NCBI RefSeq assembly: GCF_030582395.1
Contig: NZ_CP104381.1
Span: forward strand, 3,422,480-3,486,479
DNA: 64,000 bases
Reading direction: 5' to 3'
From: Ralstonia pickettii
Lineage (GTDB): Bacteria; Pseudomonadota; Gammaproteobacteria; Burkholderiales; Burkholderiaceae
Shown here: one piece after another, positions 27,970-37,837 of the stretch
Numbering within the stretch: the stretch's first letter is position 1
How the letters are laid out: each line of letters opens with the position of its first letter
The notes under the pieces: generated by a model
Told to the model about the DNA's origin: nothing
Database searches by the model: none
Seen by the model: only the letters and a program-made list of their open reading frames with translations
Translations under genes and position numbers: made by a program

Positions 27970-28024
27970 GAGCCAAAGTGGTTCCAAAAGAAAATCTTGA
28001 TTGGGTCTTATTGTACAGAGCCAA
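27970..28024. promoter_or_regulatory. Direct repeats in the gabR-gabT divergent region
   Basis: GAGCCAA occurs at 27970-27976 and 28018-28024, the first continuing into AAGTGG, a motif common in MocR-type operators. MocR regulators usually bind two direct repeats. The pair brackets the probable gabT promoter (TTGATT at 27997-28002). Assignment is by position and pattern. Confidence 0.35.
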
Positions 28025-28078
28025 TGAGGCCACACTGGCCCGCATCGCCTCTTTCTTGACCCAACGCACACGACCGCC

Positions 28079-29359
28079 ATGAACGCCCGAGACCCGCAAC
28101 AGAATGCCCAATGGAATGCCCGCCGCCTGGCCGCTACGCCGCGCGGCGTCGGCGTGATGACCGATCGCTACGCCGAGCGCGCCGAGAACGCCGTGTTCTG
28201 GGACGTCGAAGGCCGCCGCTACATCGACTTCGCGGCCGGCATTGCCGTGGTCAATACGGGCCATCGCCACCCGCGTCTGGTGCAGGCCGTGCGCGAGCAG
28301 TTGGATCACTTCACGCACACCGCTTTCCAGATCGTGCCGTACGGTTCGTACGTCGAGTTGGCCGAGCGCCTGAACACGCTCACGCCCGGCACGCACGCCA
28401 AGAAGACCGCGTTCTTCACCACCGGCGCCGAGGCTGTCGAAAACGCCATCAAGATCGCACGGGCGCACACGGGCCGCCCGGGTGTGATCGCACTCACGGG
28501 CGCGTTCCACGGCCGTACGTTCATGGGCATGTCGCTGACGGGCAAGGTGGTGCCGTACAAGACGGGCTTCGGGCCGTTCCCGGGCAGCATCTACCACGTG
28601 CCGGCGCCGGTCGCGCTGCATGGCGTGAGCACGCAGGATGCGCTGGATGCCATCCAGCGTCTGTTCAAGGCGGATATCGATCCGCGCCAGGTGGCGGCCG
28701 TCATCTTCGAGCCGGTGCAGGGCGAGGGCGGCTTCTACCAGATGCCCGCCGATTTCGTGCGCGCCATCCGCGCGCTGTGCGACGAGCACGGCATCGTGAT
28801 GATCGCCGACGAAGTGCAAACCGGCTTTGCCCGCACCGGCAAGCTGTTTGCCATGGAGCACACCGGCGTGCTGCCCGACATTACGACGATGGCCAAGGGC
28901 CTGGCCGGCGGCCTGCCGCTGTCCGCCGTCACAGGCCGCGCAGAGATCATGGACGCCCCTGCTCCGGGCGGACTTGGCGGCACCTACGCCGGCAACCCGC
29001 TGGCGGTGGCGTCCGCGCATGCGGTGCTCGACATCATTGCCGACGAGAAGCTCTGCGAGCGCTCTGCCGCCCTGGGCGCACGTCTGGTCGACGCACTGAA
29101 CGCTGCCAAGGCCAAGCAGCCGCGCATTGCCGAAGTGCGTGGCGTGGGCGCGATGGTTGCTGTCGAATTCAACACGCCGGACGGCAAGCCCGACGCCGAT
29201 TGCACCAAGCTCGTGCAGCAACGGGCGCTCGAAGCCGGCCTGCTCCTCCTGTCGTGCGGCGTATACGGCAACGTGATCCGCTTCCTGTTTCCGCTCACGA
29301 TTGAAGACGCGGTGTTCGAAGAGGGCCTTGCCATCCTGCAACGCGCACTGGAGGGCTGA
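28079..29359 (+). CDS. gabT: 4-aminobutyrate--2-oxoglutarate transaminase
   Basis: GabT transfers the amino group of GABA to 2-oxoglutarate, giving succinic semialdehyde and glutamate. The 426-residue class III aminotransferase shows the PLP-binding segments [15 protein letters not shown], the [11 protein letters not shown] motif, and the Schiff-base lysine in [18 protein letters not shown]. The opening [20 protein letters not shown] is typical of GabT rather than ornithine transaminase. gabD follows after four bases, completing the GABA shunt, and gabR is divergent. Confidence 0.95.
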   Translation: MNARDPQQNAQWNARRLAATPRGVGVMTDRYAERAENAVFWDVEGRRYIDFAAGIAVVNTGHRHPRLVQAVREQLDHFTHTAFQIVPYGSYVELAERLNTLTPGTHAKKTAFFTTGAEAVENAIKIARAHTGRPGVIALTGAFHGRTFMGMSLTGKVVPYKTGFGPFPGSIYHVPAPVALHGVSTQDALDAIQRLFKADIDPRQVAAVIFEPVQGEGGFYQMPADFVRAIRALCDEHGIVMIADEVQTGFARTGKLFAMEHTGVLPDITTMAKGLAGGLPLSAVTGRAEIMDAPAPGGLGGTYAGNPLAVASAHAVLDIIADEKLCERSAALGARLVDALNAAKAKQPRIAEVRGVGAMVAVEFNTPDGKPDADCTKLVQQRALEAGLLLLSCGVYGNVIRFLFPLTIEDAVFEEGLAILQRALEG

Positions 29360-29363
29360 CACC

Positions 29364-30866
29364 ATGACCCGCACCGATTTGCCAAGCGCACCGGTTACGC
29401 CGCCGATCGCGCTGAAAGACCCCGGCCTCTGGCGCACGCAAGCGTTCGTCGCCGGCACCTGGGCCGATGCCGATGACGGTGCCACGCGCGACGTGACCGA
29501 TCCCGCCACCGGCCGCACCATCGGCACCGTGCCCGGCATGGGCGCCGCCGAAACGCGCCGCGCCATCGAAGCCGCACAGGTTGCGCAACGTGCCTGGCGC
29601 AAGGTGAGCGCACGTGATCGCGCCAAGATTCTGCGCAAGCTGGCCGATCTGATGATGGAGCACCAGCAGGACCTTGCGGCCATCCTCACGGCCGAGCAAG
29701 GCAAGCCGCTGCCGGAAGCCGCCGGTGAAATCGCCTACGCCGCCTCGTTCATCGAATGGTTTGCGGAAGAAGCGCGCCGCATTTACGGCGACACGATTCC
29801 GTCGCCGCAGGGCGATCGCCGCATCGTCGTGCAGAAGGAGCCGATCGGCGTGAGCGCGGCCATCACGCCGTGGAATTTCCCCATCGCGATGATGACGCGC
29901 AAGGTCGGCCCGGCGCTGGCGGCGGGCTGCTCGATGGTGGTCAAGCCGGCGCTGGAAACGCCCTACTCGGCCCTGGCGTTTGCTGAGCTGGCGGCGCGTG
30001 CCGGCGTGCCGGCAGGCTTGCTGTCCATCGTCACGGGCGATTCGCAGGCGATTGGTGGCGAACTGACCTCCAACCCTGTCGTGCGCAAGCTCAGCTTCAC
30101 GGGCTCGACAGCCGTGGGTCGTTTGCTGATGCGCCAGTGCGCCGACGACATCAAGAAGCTCTCGCTCGAACTGGGCGGCAATGCGCCGTTCATCGTGTTC
30201 GACGATGCCGACGTCGATGCAGCGGTGGAAGGCGCGATGATCGCCAAGTACCGTAACGCGGGCCAGACCTGTGTCTGTGCGAACCGCTTCTATGTGCAGC
30301 GCGGCATCTACGACACGTTTGCCGCCAAGCTGGCCGACGCCGTGCGTGCGCTGCGCGTGGGCAACGGTACGGAGCCCGGCGTGCAGCAGGGGCCGCTGAT
30401 CCACATGCGCGCGATGGACAAGGTGCAACAGCATCTGGACGACGCCGTACGCCAAGGCGCCCGCGTGCTGGTGGGCGGCAAGCCGCATGCGTTGTCTGCA
30501 CAGGGCGGCGCGTTTTTCGAGCCGACCGTCCTGGTCGACGCAAAGGCCGACATGCTGGTCGCGCATGAAGAAACGTTCGGCCCGCTGGCTGCGCTCATTC
30601 CCTTCGACACGGAAGACGAAGCCGTGGCCGCTGCCAACGACACCGAGTTCGGTCTCGCTGCGTATTTCTACACGCGCGATCTGGGCCGCGCGTGGCGCGT
30701 TTCGGATGCGCTCGAGTCGGGCATGGTTGGCGTCAATACGGGGCTGATCTCGACGGCCGAAGCGCCGTTTGGCGGCGTCAAGCAATCGGGGCTGGGCCGT
30801 GAAGGGTCGAAGTACGGCATCGACGAGTACCTGGAGATCAAGTACATCAACATGGCCGGCCTCTGA
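29364..30866 (+). CDS. gabD: Succinate-semialdehyde dehydrogenase
   Basis: GabD oxidises succinic semialdehyde to succinate with NAD(P)+. The 500-residue ALDH-family protein has the cofactor region [19 protein letters not shown], the general base Glu in LELGGNAPF, and the catalytic Cys in [14 protein letters not shown]. The adjacent second Cys is the one that forms a regulatory disulfide in E. coli GabD. It starts four bases after gabT at ATG 29364, in the same operon. Confidence 0.96.
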   Translation: MTRTDLPSAPVTPPIALKDPGLWRTQAFVAGTWADADDGATRDVTDPATGRTIGTVPGMGAAETRRAIEAAQVAQRAWRKVSARDRAKILRKLADLMMEHQQDLAAILTAEQGKPLPEAAGEIAYAASFIEWFAEEARRIYGDTIPSPQGDRRIVVQKEPIGVSAAITPWNFPIAMMTRKVGPALAAGCSMVVKPALETPYSALAFAELAARAGVPAGLLSIVTGDSQAIGGELTSNPVVRKLSFTGSTAVGRLLMRQCADDIKKLSLELGGNAPFIVFDDADVDAAVEGAMIAKYRNAGQTCVCANRFYVQRGIYDTFAAKLADAVRALRVGNGTEPGVQQGPLIHMRAMDKVQQHLDDAVRQGARVLVGGKPHALSAQGGAFFEPTVLVDAKADMLVAHEETFGPLAALIPFDTEDEAVAAANDTEFGLAAYFYTRDLGRAWRVSDALESGMVGVNTGLISTAEAPFGGVKQSGLGREGSKYGIDEYLEIKYINMAGL

Positions 30867-30904
30867 CCGACGCATGGGCGAGGATCGGGCGCATCACGCT
30901 GCGA

Positions 30905-30934
30905 TGATGCGTCCGCCGCCGCTTGCTCTATAAT
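30905..30934 (+). promoter_or_regulatory. Promoter of metXW
   Basis: A perfect -10 TATAAT lies at 30929-30934; the -35 at the expected distance is weak (TGATGC). Transcription would begin near 30941, exactly where the riboswitch sequence starts. A small dyad CGCATCA/TGATGCG (30890-30911) overlaps the -35 and could be an operator or the gabD 3' hairpin. Confidence 0.65.
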
Positions 30935-30940
30935 CACGTT

Positions 30941-31040
30941 CCTCTGGCGCGCCGATTTGACGACTGGCTTGCGGGCGCGCGGGAGTTCAGACATCCACGG
31001 ATGTGGCGCTGGGCTCTCATTACAAATGCGGCTAAAGAGG
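30941..31040 (+). ncRNA. SAM-II-type riboswitch, metX leader
   Basis: The leader shows the SAM-II (metA/metX) H-type pseudoknot pattern. P1 is GCGCGCC (30947-30953) with GGCGCGC (30974-30980), and the first loop holds the conserved GATTTGA. The P2 pseudoknot pairs TTGCG (30969-30973) with TGCGG (31027-31031), followed by the diagnostic GCTAAAG (31031-31037). CCTCT at the RNA 5' end can also pair with AGAGG (31036-31040). The linker carries an extra hairpin ACATC-CACG-GATGT (30991-31004). Known SAM-II RNAs sense S-adenosylmethionine and sit before methionine genes, matching metX here. Confidence 0.75.
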
Positions 31041-31091
31041 TTCGGTCAGAGCGGGGTGGTGAAAGCAAGCGCCCTCCGTGCGCCACATGAG

Positions 31092-31134
31092 AACCCGATT
31101 GGTTGCGTGAACAGCGTTGCCGGTCGGGTTTTTT
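31092..31134 (+). terminator. Intrinsic terminator in metX leader (attenuator)
   Basis: AACCCGA (31092-31098) pairs with TCGGGTT (31124-31130), followed by TTTT; the run of T is six long counting the stem end. It ends only 10 bases before the metX start, so it can act only as a regulated attenuator. GGTTC (31039-31043) next to the aptamer can pair with GAACC (31091-31095), a possible antiterminator. Confidence 0.65.
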
Positions 31135-31144
31135 CTTTGGTGCC

Positions 31145-32359
31145 ATGACAGACATCCAGGCTGACCCCGCGGTCACCGCACCCGATGCGGCGCAGGCCGA
31201 TACCTCTTCTCCGACGGCACATCAGGGCAAACCGGCCAATGCCATCGGCTTGGTCGTGCCCGAGCGCATGCACTTTGCCGAGCCGCTGCAACTGCGCAAC
31301 GGCTCGCAGATCAGCGGCTACGACCTGATGGTCGAGACCTACGGCACGCTCAATGCCGACCGTTCCAACGCCGTGCTCATCTGCCACGCGCTCAACGCTT
31401 CGCACCACGTGGCGGGCGTGCATGCCGAGGGCGAAGTCGGCTGGTGGGACAACATGGTCGGCCCCGGCAAGCCGGTCGACACGAACCACTTTTTCGTCAT
31501 CGGGGTGAATAACCTGGGTTCGTGTTTCGGCTCGACCGGCCCCATGAGCCCGCATCCGGAAACGGGCCTGCCCTACGGCGCGCGCTTTCCCGTGGTGACG
31601 GTGGAAGACTGGGTGAACGCGCAGGCGCGCGTGGCGGATCGTTTCGGCATCCAGCAGTTTGCAGCGGTGATGGGCGGCAGCCTCGGCGGCATGCAGGCGC
31701 TGGCCTGGAGCCTGATGTATCCGGACCGGCTGCGGCATTGCGTGGTGGTGGCGTCCACCCCCAAGCTGTCGGCGCAGAACATCGCCTTCAACGAGGTGGC
31801 ACGCAGCGCGATCCTGTCCGACCCCGATTTCCACGGCGGCGATTACTACGCGCACAACGTCAAGCCGAAGCGCGGTTTGCGCGTGGCCCGGATGATCGGC
31901 CACATCACATATCTGTCGGACGAGGACATGGCGGCGAAATTCGGCCGCGAGCTGAAGGCGGATGACATCCGTTTCTCGTTCGACGTGGAGTTCCAGGTCG
32001 AGAGCTACCTGCGCTACCAGGGCGACAAGTTTGCCGAATATTTCGATGCGAACACGTATCTGCTCATCACGCGCGCGCTCGATTACTTCGACCCCGCGCT
32101 GGCTTACGGCGGCAATCTGACCAAGGCCGTCGCGCATACCAAGGCGAGCTATCTCGTCGTCAGCTTCATGACCGACTGGCGATTCGCCCCTTCGCGCAGC
32201 CGCGAGCTGGTCAAGGCGCTGCTCGACAACAAGCACCGTGTCACTTACGGCGAGATCGACGCGCCTCACGGCCACGACGCCTTCCTTCTGGAGGACGCGC
32301 GCTACCACGCGCTGGTCCGCGCCTACTACGAACGCATCGCCCAGGAGATCGGCGCATGA
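31145..32359 (+). CDS. metX: Homoserine O-acyltransferase
   Basis: MetX acylates homoserine as the first committed step of methionine synthesis. The 404-residue alpha/beta hydrolase has the oxyanion region CHALNASHH, the nucleophile Ser in [10 protein letters not shown], and the catalytic Asp ([13 protein letters not shown]) and His ([10 protein letters not shown]). Whether acetyl-CoA or succinyl-CoA is used cannot be decided from sequence alone. About 30 disordered residues precede the family start. metW overlaps by four bases. Expression is predicted to be SAM-controlled through the leader riboswitch. Confidence 0.95.
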   Translation: MTDIQADPAVTAPDAAQADTSSPTAHQGKPANAIGLVVPERMHFAEPLQLRNGSQISGYDLMVETYGTLNADRSNAVLICHALNASHHVAGVHAEGEVGWWDNMVGPGKPVDTNHFFVIGVNNLGSCFGSTGPMSPHPETGLPYGARFPVVTVEDWVNAQARVADRFGIQQFAAVMGGSLGGMQALAWSLMYPDRLRHCVVVASTPKLSAQNIAFNEVARSAILSDPDFHGGDYYAHNVKPKRGLRVARMIGHITYLSDEDMAAKFGRELKADDIRFSFDVEFQVESYLRYQGDKFAEYFDANTYLLITRALDYFDPALAYGGNLTKAVAHTKASYLVVSFMTDWRFAPSRSRELVKALLDNKHRVTYGEIDAPHGHDAFLLEDARYHALVRAYYERIAQEIGA

Positions 32360-32991
32360 CAACGCAAACGCTGAACCCCGCGGCACCCTCCGTCGTGCCG
32401 AACATCCTGGCGGACCGGGCCGACTTCCGCGCCATCGCCCGCTGGATCGAGCCGCGCTCCACCGTGCTCGACCTCGGTTGCGCAGACGGCAGCCTGCTGA
32501 GCGTGCTGCAGGATGAGCTGGATGTGCTGGCTTACGGCATCGAGATCGACGATGCGGGCGTGCTGGCCTCCACCCAAAAAGGCGTGCACGTGATCCAGCA
32601 GAACCTTGAGGGTGGGCTCGCGCTGTTCGAAGACAAGAGCTTCGACACGGTGATCCTGTCGCAGACGCTGCAGACCATCCACAACACGGCGCAGGTGCTG
32701 CGCGAGATGCTGCGCGTGGGCCGCGAGTGCATCGTGTCTTTCCCAAACTTTGGTTACTGGCCGCATCGGCTGTCGATCTTCCGCGGGCGCATGCCTGTGT
32801 CGGAATCGCTGCCATACGAGTGGTACGACACGCCCAACGTGCGCGTGCTGACCATCCGCGACTTTGAAGCGCTGGCGCCCAAGGTGGGACTGGTGATTCT
32901 CGACCGCGTGGTGCTGCACGAAGGCAACGTGGTGCGTTGGGGCGCCAACTGGCGCGGCAGCGTGGCGGTGTACCGGGTGCGCGCCGGCTGA
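32356..32991 (+). CDS. metW: Methionine biosynthesis protein MetW
   Basis: MetW is a Rossmann-fold, methyltransferase-like protein that partners MetX and is required for full homoserine acyltransferase activity in several proteobacteria. The 211-residue protein shows [12 protein letters not shown] (motif I), the MetW hallmark [15 protein letters not shown], and [13 protein letters not shown]. The ATGA overlap with metX ensures co-translation. SAM binding is likely but a methyl transfer reaction has not been established for the family. Confidence 0.95.
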   Translation: MTTQTLNPAAPSVVPNILADRADFRAIARWIEPRSTVLDLGCADGSLLSVLQDELDVLAYGIEIDDAGVLASTQKGVHVIQQNLEGGLALFEDKSFDTVILSQTLQTIHNTAQVLREMLRVGRECIVSFPNFGYWPHRLSIFRGRMPVSESLPYEWYDTPNVRVLTIRDFEALAPKVGLVILDRVVLHEGNVVRWGANWRGSVAVYRVRAG

Positions 32992-33092
32992 TTGCTTCGG
33001 CATCGATCGGCTTGACGTGTGCTGGTTTGTGCCCGCCCGCGCGCAGCGCAGTAGCGCGCTACACTGGTTCATCTTCCGATGAGGAGCGTGCG

Positions 33093-33839
33093 ATGAGCAG
33101 ACAGACCAGGCGCAGAAGTCCGCGCATGCTGCAGGCGGCGTTGGTGGTTGCGATAGGGATGGCGGCGCCTTTTACATGGGCTGCCACGCCGCCGAAAGAT
33201 GTGCGGGGCGACGCCGATGCCCTCACCCAGATCGCCATCGCCCACTACGAGAAGAACGATTTCGGCCACGCCTTCGACGAATTCGCCGAGGCGGCGCAGC
33301 GCGGCAACCGGCTCGCGCAATTCAACTACGCAATGATGCTGATGCGCGGCGAAGGCACCGTCGCGCGGCCTGACGAAGCGGTCAAGTGGCTGCGCCAAGC
33401 CGCCGACAACCAGATGACCCACGCACAGTTTGCCTACGGCGAATTGTTCGAACGCGGCGAGCTGGTACCGCGCTCCCTTGAAGAAGCCAACAAGTGGTAC
33501 GAGCGTGCCGCCGCCGGCGGGCATGTCGAGGCGCAGCGCGCGCTGGCCACCGATTACTTCACCGGGCGCGGTGTGCCACGCGACTACGGGCGCGCATTCA
33601 CCTGGTACAAGAAGGCAGCCGAGGGGGGCGATGCGCCATCGCAGTACATCGTCGGCAGCTACTACGAGCGCGGCGAGCCCGGCGTCGTGCCGCAGGATAT
33701 CGAGCAGGCCAAGAAGTGGTACGGCAGGGCGGCCGCCCAAGGCGATGTGGGGGCGCTCGGCAAGCTGCGTGAACTGGTGGAGAAAACCTACCGGGCCAAG
33801 CACGGCGATCCGCCCACGGCGGCACGTCAGTCCCTGTAG
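33093..33839 (+). CDS. Exported Sel1-repeat (TPR-like) protein
   Basis: The 248-residue protein begins with a signal peptide (cleaved near TWAATP) and contains four Sel1 repeats, with the characteristic FNYAMMLMRGEG, EAVKWLRQAADN, ANKWYERAAAGGHVEAQ, FTWYKKAAEGGDAPSQ and AKKWYGRAAAQGD. Sel1 proteins act as scaffolds in signalling or envelope processes. The start follows GAGGAG. It stands alone between metW and a terminator, so the partner cannot be inferred. Confidence 0.88.
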   Translation: MSRQTRRRSPRMLQAALVVAIGMAAPFTWAATPPKDVRGDADALTQIAIAHYEKNDFGHAFDEFAEAAQRGNRLAQFNYAMMLMRGEGTVARPDEAVKWLRQAADNQMTHAQFAYGELFERGELVPRSLEEANKWYERAAAGGHVEAQRALATDYFTGRGVPRDYGRAFTWYKKAAEGGDAPSQYIVGSYYERGEPGVVPQDIEQAKKWYGRAAAQGDVGALGKLRELVEKTYRAKHGDPPTAARQSL

Positions 33840-33850
33840 CGCATGTCAGT

Positions 33851-33889
33851 AAAAACCGCCGGGCATGGCTGCATGCACCGGCGGTTTTT
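33851..33889. terminator. Bidirectional terminator between Sel1 gene and ybdD
   Basis: AAAAACCGCCGG pairs with CCGGCGGTTTTT around a 15-base loop; A- and T-runs on both sides allow it to work for both converging transcripts. Confidence 0.85.
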
Positions 33890-33914
33890 GCTTTGGAGCC
33901 CGATCAGCCGTTCG

Positions 33915-34121
33915 TCAACAGCAGCGGCCGACGCGCCCCGCGTAGCGCGCGTCCTGGCGTTCGCGGAAGAAGTCTTCGTACGTCATGACGGCCTGGCCCG
34001 GATGGGTCTCCTGCATGTGGCGCACGTAGGTGTCGTAGTCCGGCACGCCCACCATCAGGCGCAGCGTCTGGCCCAGGTAGCGGCCGAAGTTTTCGAGTTC
34101 TTCGCGCATGCCCGTGCTCAT
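33915..34121 (-). CDS. YbdD/YjiX family protein
   Basis: A 68-residue YbdD-type protein (LGQTLRLMVGVPDYDTYVRHM, FFRERQDARY). These small proteins are encoded directly after CstA/BtsT transporters and are needed for pyruvate uptake in some species. The start ATG overlaps the cstA stop (ATGA), so the two are translationally coupled. The final Cys pair is unusual for such a short protein but may be incidental. Confidence 0.9.
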   Translation of the reverse strand: MSTGMREELENFGRYLGQTLRLMVGVPDYDTYVRHMQETHPGQAVMTYEDFFRERQDARYAGRVGRCC

Positions 34122-36172
34122 GCGCCCAGCGCTTCGTAGGGCGTTTCGTTGGCGGTCGGGCGGCTCGCGGCGCGCGCCTTGAGCACCGTGCGCACGCCAT
34201 ACCAGGCGATGCTGACCACCACGAGAATGAACAGGCCGCACAGGAACGCGTCGATGCGGTCGTTCAGCACCACCTGCTGCATCTGCGCCATCGACTTGGC
34301 CGGGGCCAGAAGCTTGCCTTCGGCGATCGCGCCGGCGTACTTGTTGGCATGCGCCAGGAAGCCGATCTTCGGGTCCGGATCGAACAGCTTCTGCCAGCCG
34401 GCGGTGAGCGTGCAGATCAGCAGCCAGGCGGTCGGCAGCAGCGTCACCCACACGTAGCGGTCGCGTTTCATCTTGACCAGCACGCAGGTGCCCAGTGTCA
34501 GCGCAATCGCGGCGAGCATCTGGTTGGAGATGCCAAACAGCGGCCACAGCGTATTGATGCCGCCCAGCGGGTCGACCACGCCCTGGTACAGGAAGTAGCC
34601 CCACAGCGCGACGGTCGCGGCCGTGGCAATGAGGTTGGCGACGAGCGAATCCGTGCGCTTGAGTGCCGGCACGAAGGTGCCCAGCAGATCCTGCAGCATG
34701 AACCGCCCGGCGCGCGTGCCTGCATCCACCGCCGTGAGGATGAACAGCGCCTCGAACAGGATCGCAAAGTGGTACCAGAAGGCCATCATGGCGGGGCCGC
34801 CCACCACCTGGTGCAGGATGTGCGCCATGCCCACAGCCAGCGTCGGGGCACCGCCTGCACGGGCGAGGATGGTGTTCTCGCCGACGTCCTTGGCGGTCTG
34901 GACGAGCACGTCAGGGGAGATGACGAAGCCCCAGGTGGACAGCGTGTGCGCCACCGTATCGGGCGTCGCGCCCACCAGTGCCGCCGGGCTGTTCATCGCA
35001 AAATACACGCCCGGGTCGATGACCGAAGCGGCCACCAGCGCCATGATGGCGACGAACGATTCCATCAGCATCGCGCCGTAGCCGATGAAGCGCGCTTGGC
35101 GTTCGTTCTCCAGCAACTTGGGCGTGGTGCCCGATGAGATGAGCGAGTGGAAGCCCGATACCGCGCCGCACGCAATGGTGATGAACAGGAACGGGAACAT
35201 GTTGCCCGACCACACCGGGCCGCCGCCCGCAGCAAACTGCGTCAGCGAAGGCATCTGCATCTGCGGCGCGACGATCAGGATACCGATCGCCAGCGCGAGG
35301 ATCGTGCCGATCTTCAGGAATGTCGAGAGGTAGTCGCGCGGCGCCAACAGCAGCCACACCGGCAGCACCGAGGCGACAAAGCCGTAGCCGATCAGCATCC
35401 ACGTGAGGGCCTTGCCGTCGAACGTGAACAGCGGCGCCAGCGCGGCGTTCTCGTGCACAGCTTGGCCGCCAATGATGGCGAGCATCAGCAGCACGAAGCC
35501 GATGATCGAGATTTCGCCGATGCGGCCCGGGCGGATGTAACGCACGTACACGCCCATGAATAGCGCGATGGGAATCGTCGCGGCCACCGTGAACGTGCCC
35601 CACGGCGAACCGACCAGCGCCTTCACGACGATCAGCGCCAGCACGGCGAGGATGATGATCATGATGAGGAACGCGCCAAACAGCGCGATCACGCCGGGCA
35701 CCGTGCCCATCTCGCTCTTCACCAGGTCGCCCAGCGAGCGGCCGTCGCGGCGGCTGGATATGAACAGCACGATGAAATCCTGCACCGCGCCGGCAAACAC
35801 CACGCCGGCCAGAATCCACAGCATGCCGGGCAGATAACCCATCTGCGCGGCCAGCACAGGGCCGACCAGCGGGCCGGCGCCAGCAATGGCCGCAAAGTGG
35901 TGGCCGAACAGCACGTACTTGTTGGTGGGAACGTAGTCGAGCCCGTCGTTATAACGCCAGGCGGGCGTCTTGCGGGTGCCGTCCAGGCCGAGCACCTTGT
36001 CGGCAATGAAGCGGCTGTAGTAGCGATACGCGATCAGGTAGATGCATACGGCGGCCACCACCACCCACAGCGCGCTGACGGCCTCGCCGCGCGCTAGCGC
36101 AACGGTGGCAAACGCAGACGCGCCAAGAATGGCGATGACCAGCCAGATCAGGTGTTGCCTGACGAAGCTCAT
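34118..36172 (-). CDS. cstA: CstA-family carbon-starvation/pyruvate transporter
   Basis: The 684-residue integral membrane protein has about 16-18 predicted helices. CstA signatures include YNDGLDYVPTNKYVLFGHHFAAIAGAGPLVGP and the loop SGFHSLISSGTTPKLLENE (split here as two motifs). Family members transport peptides or pyruvate with protons during carbon limitation. The length is typical of CstA. ATG 36172 follows GGAG. YbdD follows with a four-base overlap, and a Cache-domain two-component system is divergent, suggesting substrate-dependent induction. Confidence 0.94.
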   Translation of the reverse strand: MSFVRQHLIWLVIAILGASAFATVALARGEAVSALWVVVAAVCIYLIAYRYYSRFIADKVLGLDGTRKTPAWRYNDGLDYVPTNKYVLFGHHFAAIAGAGPLVGPVLAAQMGYLPGMLWILAGVVFAGAVQDFIVLFISSRRDGRSLGDLVKSEMGTVPGVIALFGAFLIMIIILAVLALIVVKALVGSPWGTFTVAATIPIALFMGVYVRYIRPGRIGEISIIGFVLLMLAIIGGQAVHENAALAPLFTFDGKALTWMLIGYGFVASVLPVWLLLAPRDYLSTFLKIGTILALAIGILIVAPQMQMPSLTQFAAGGGPVWSGNMFPFLFITIACGAVSGFHSLISSGTTPKLLENERQARFIGYGAMLMESFVAIMALVAASVIDPGVYFAMNSPAALVGATPDTVAHTLSTWGFVISPDVLVQTAKDVGENTILARAGGAPTLAVGMAHILHQVVGGPAMMAFWYHFAILFEALFILTAVDAGTRAGRFMLQDLLGTFVPALKRTDSLVANLIATAATVALWGYFLYQGVVDPLGGINTLWPLFGISNQMLAAIALTLGTCVLVKMKRDRYVWVTLLPTAWLLICTLTAGWQKLFDPDPKIGFLAHANKYAGAIAEGKLLAPAKSMAQMQQVVLNDRIDAFLCGLFILVVVSIAWYGVRTVLKARAASRPTANETPYEALGA

Positions 36173-36302
36173 GTCGGTCTCCTCGAACCTTGGTCGAAGT
36201 GTTGTGCTGAACGCGGGATGTGGGTTCATCCCTGCGGTAAGTCCTGCCCCGTGACAGGGGCGTGTAGTATTTGCCAGCCCTACCCCGCGCCACAAGCGGA
36301 GG

Positions 36303-36325
36303 ACTACGCAACGCACGTCCGTAGT
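36303..36325. promoter_or_regulatory. Dyad in the cstA/two-component intergenic region
   Basis: ACTACG and CGTAGT are separated by 11 bases; a further TAC-GCA copy lies just to the right (36328-36333). A second GCCCC/GGGGC dyad is at 36246-36263. These could bind the divergently encoded NarL-type regulator, but no consensus is known for it. Confidence 0.3.
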
Positions 36326-36397
36326 TCTACGCAGGGCGCCACACCCGACCGAGACCGCGCCGAAACTCGCAATACAGCAAAGCGCCGCGTTTTTGCC

Positions 36398-37837
36398 ATG
36401 AAGCTCCGCCAGAAAATCTTGCTGCTCGCCGTCGCACCGCTGACCATCGCCATGCTGGCGATCATGTTGACCGTGCGCCATCAGTCGATCGCGCTGGCAC
36501 GGCACGAGCGGCAGCTGGTGGAGTCGGCGTATCTGCAGGCCAAGGAGACCGAGCTGCGCTCTTACGTCAAGCTTGCGCAGAGCGCCATCGCCCCGCTGCT
36601 GGCCTCGGGCCATGGCGGTGACCGGGCCGCAGACGAAGCCACGCGCGACGAAGCCATGCGCACCCTCGCCCGTCTCGATTTCGGCACCGACGGCTATTTC
36701 TTTCTCTATGACCTGCGCGGCCGCAACCTGATGCACCCGCGCCAGCCCGAACTTGTCGGACGCGACTTGTGGGACCTGACAGATGCCGGTGGTCAGCCGA
36801 CAATCCAGAAGCTGGTGGCGGCTGCGCAGGCCGGCGGCGGTTTCGTGCGTTACATGTGGGACAAGCCGTCCACGCACCAGAGCGTGCCCAAGCTCGGTTA
36901 CGTCGAGCCGATCCCACAGTGGGGCTGGATGGTCGGCACCGGCCTGTACCTGGACGACATCGAGCAGACCCTGCGTGAGATTGACCGGCGCGCGCAGACC
37001 AACATCGACCAGACACTGGCCTGGGTGGTTGGCATTGCCGCGGTCAGCATCCTGCTGGTGGCCGGCAGCGGTTTGGCGCTGAACGTGAGCGACCACCGCC
37101 AGGCTGATGCCAAGCTGCGCCAGCTCGCGCAGCAGGTGGTGAAATCACAGGAAGACGAACGCGCGCGGGTGTCGCGCGAGTTGCACGACGGCATCAGCCA
37201 GGTGCTCGTCTCCACCAAGCTGCTGCTGGAAACCGCGCATGGCCATCTCGAAGCGTCAGCGGCATCGCCAGCGTCGATCGAACGGGCGGACAGCATGCTG
37301 CGTCGCGCGCTTGACCGGTTGAACGGTGCGCTGGGCGAGGTGCGGCGCGTTTCGCACAACCTGCGTCCGGCGTTGCTCGATGACCTCGGCTTGGCGGCTG
37401 CGCTGGAACTCCTCGTGCGCGAAACGCGCGAGGCCCACGAAGACAGCCAGCCGGGATTTGCGATTGCGCTCGAACTTGTCGGGCCGCCCGTGCAGTTGCC
37501 GGATGCGTGCAACACCGCGCTGTTCCGCATTGCGCAGGAAGCCGTCTCGAACATCGAGCGCCATGCCACGCAAGCCACGCGCATTGGCGTGCTGCTGGAA
37601 AACGATCTCGATGCTGTGCGCTTGTCTGTTCGCGACAACGGCCCCGGTTTCGACGTGGAATCCGTACAGGTGGACCCGCAACACGGTATCGGCCTGCGCA
37701 ATATGCGCGAACGCATGGCCGCGCTCGGCGGCAGCTGTACCATCGCCTCCGGCTCGCACGGTACGGAGGTGAGCGCCGTGCTGCCGCATGACGTCATCGC
37801 TCGACTGGCTTCCGCCCCCTCTTCTCCACTCGTATGA
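36398..37837 (+). CDS. Sensor histidine kinase, NarL-family with Cache domain
   Basis: The 479-residue kinase has a membrane helix near residues 8-26. A periplasmic single Cache domain follows (about 30-200, with FGTDGYFFLYDLRGRNLMHP and WGWMVGTGLYLDDIE), then a second helix (about 207-230). The cytoplasmic part has a HisKA_3 domain (EDERARVSRELHDGISQVL, His in RELHD) and an ATPase domain (DNGPGF, GIGLRNMRER). Cache domains of this type bind small organic acids. Location divergent from cstA suggests it senses pyruvate or a related acid and controls uptake. The regulator gene overlaps by four bases. Confidence 0.92.
   Translation: MKLRQKILLLAVAPLTIAMLAIMLTVRHQSIALARHERQLVESAYLQAKETELRSYVKLAQSAIAPLLASGHGGDRAADEATRDEAMRTLARLDFGTDGYFFLYDLRGRNLMHPRQPELVGRDLWDLTDAGGQPTIQKLVAAAQAGGGFVRYMWDKPSTHQSVPKLGYVEPIPQWGWMVGTGLYLDDIEQTLREIDRRAQTNIDQTLAWVVGIAAVSILLVAGSGLALNVSDHRQADAKLRQLAQQVVKSQEDERARVSRELHDGISQVLVSTKLLLETAHGHLEASAASPASIERADSMLRRALDRLNGALGEVRRVSHNLRPALLDDLGLAAALELLVRETREAHEDSQPGFAIALELVGPPVQLPDACNTALFRIAQEAVSNIERHATQATRIGVLLENDLDAVRLSVRDNGPGFDVESVQVDPQHGIGLRNMRERMAALGGSCTIASGSHGTEVSAVLPHDVIARLASAPSSPLV

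Noticed and set aside
36241..36300. Sigma-54 promoter for cstA
   Set aside because: A TGGCGCG on the minus strand resembles the -24 element but the -12 TTGC is missing.
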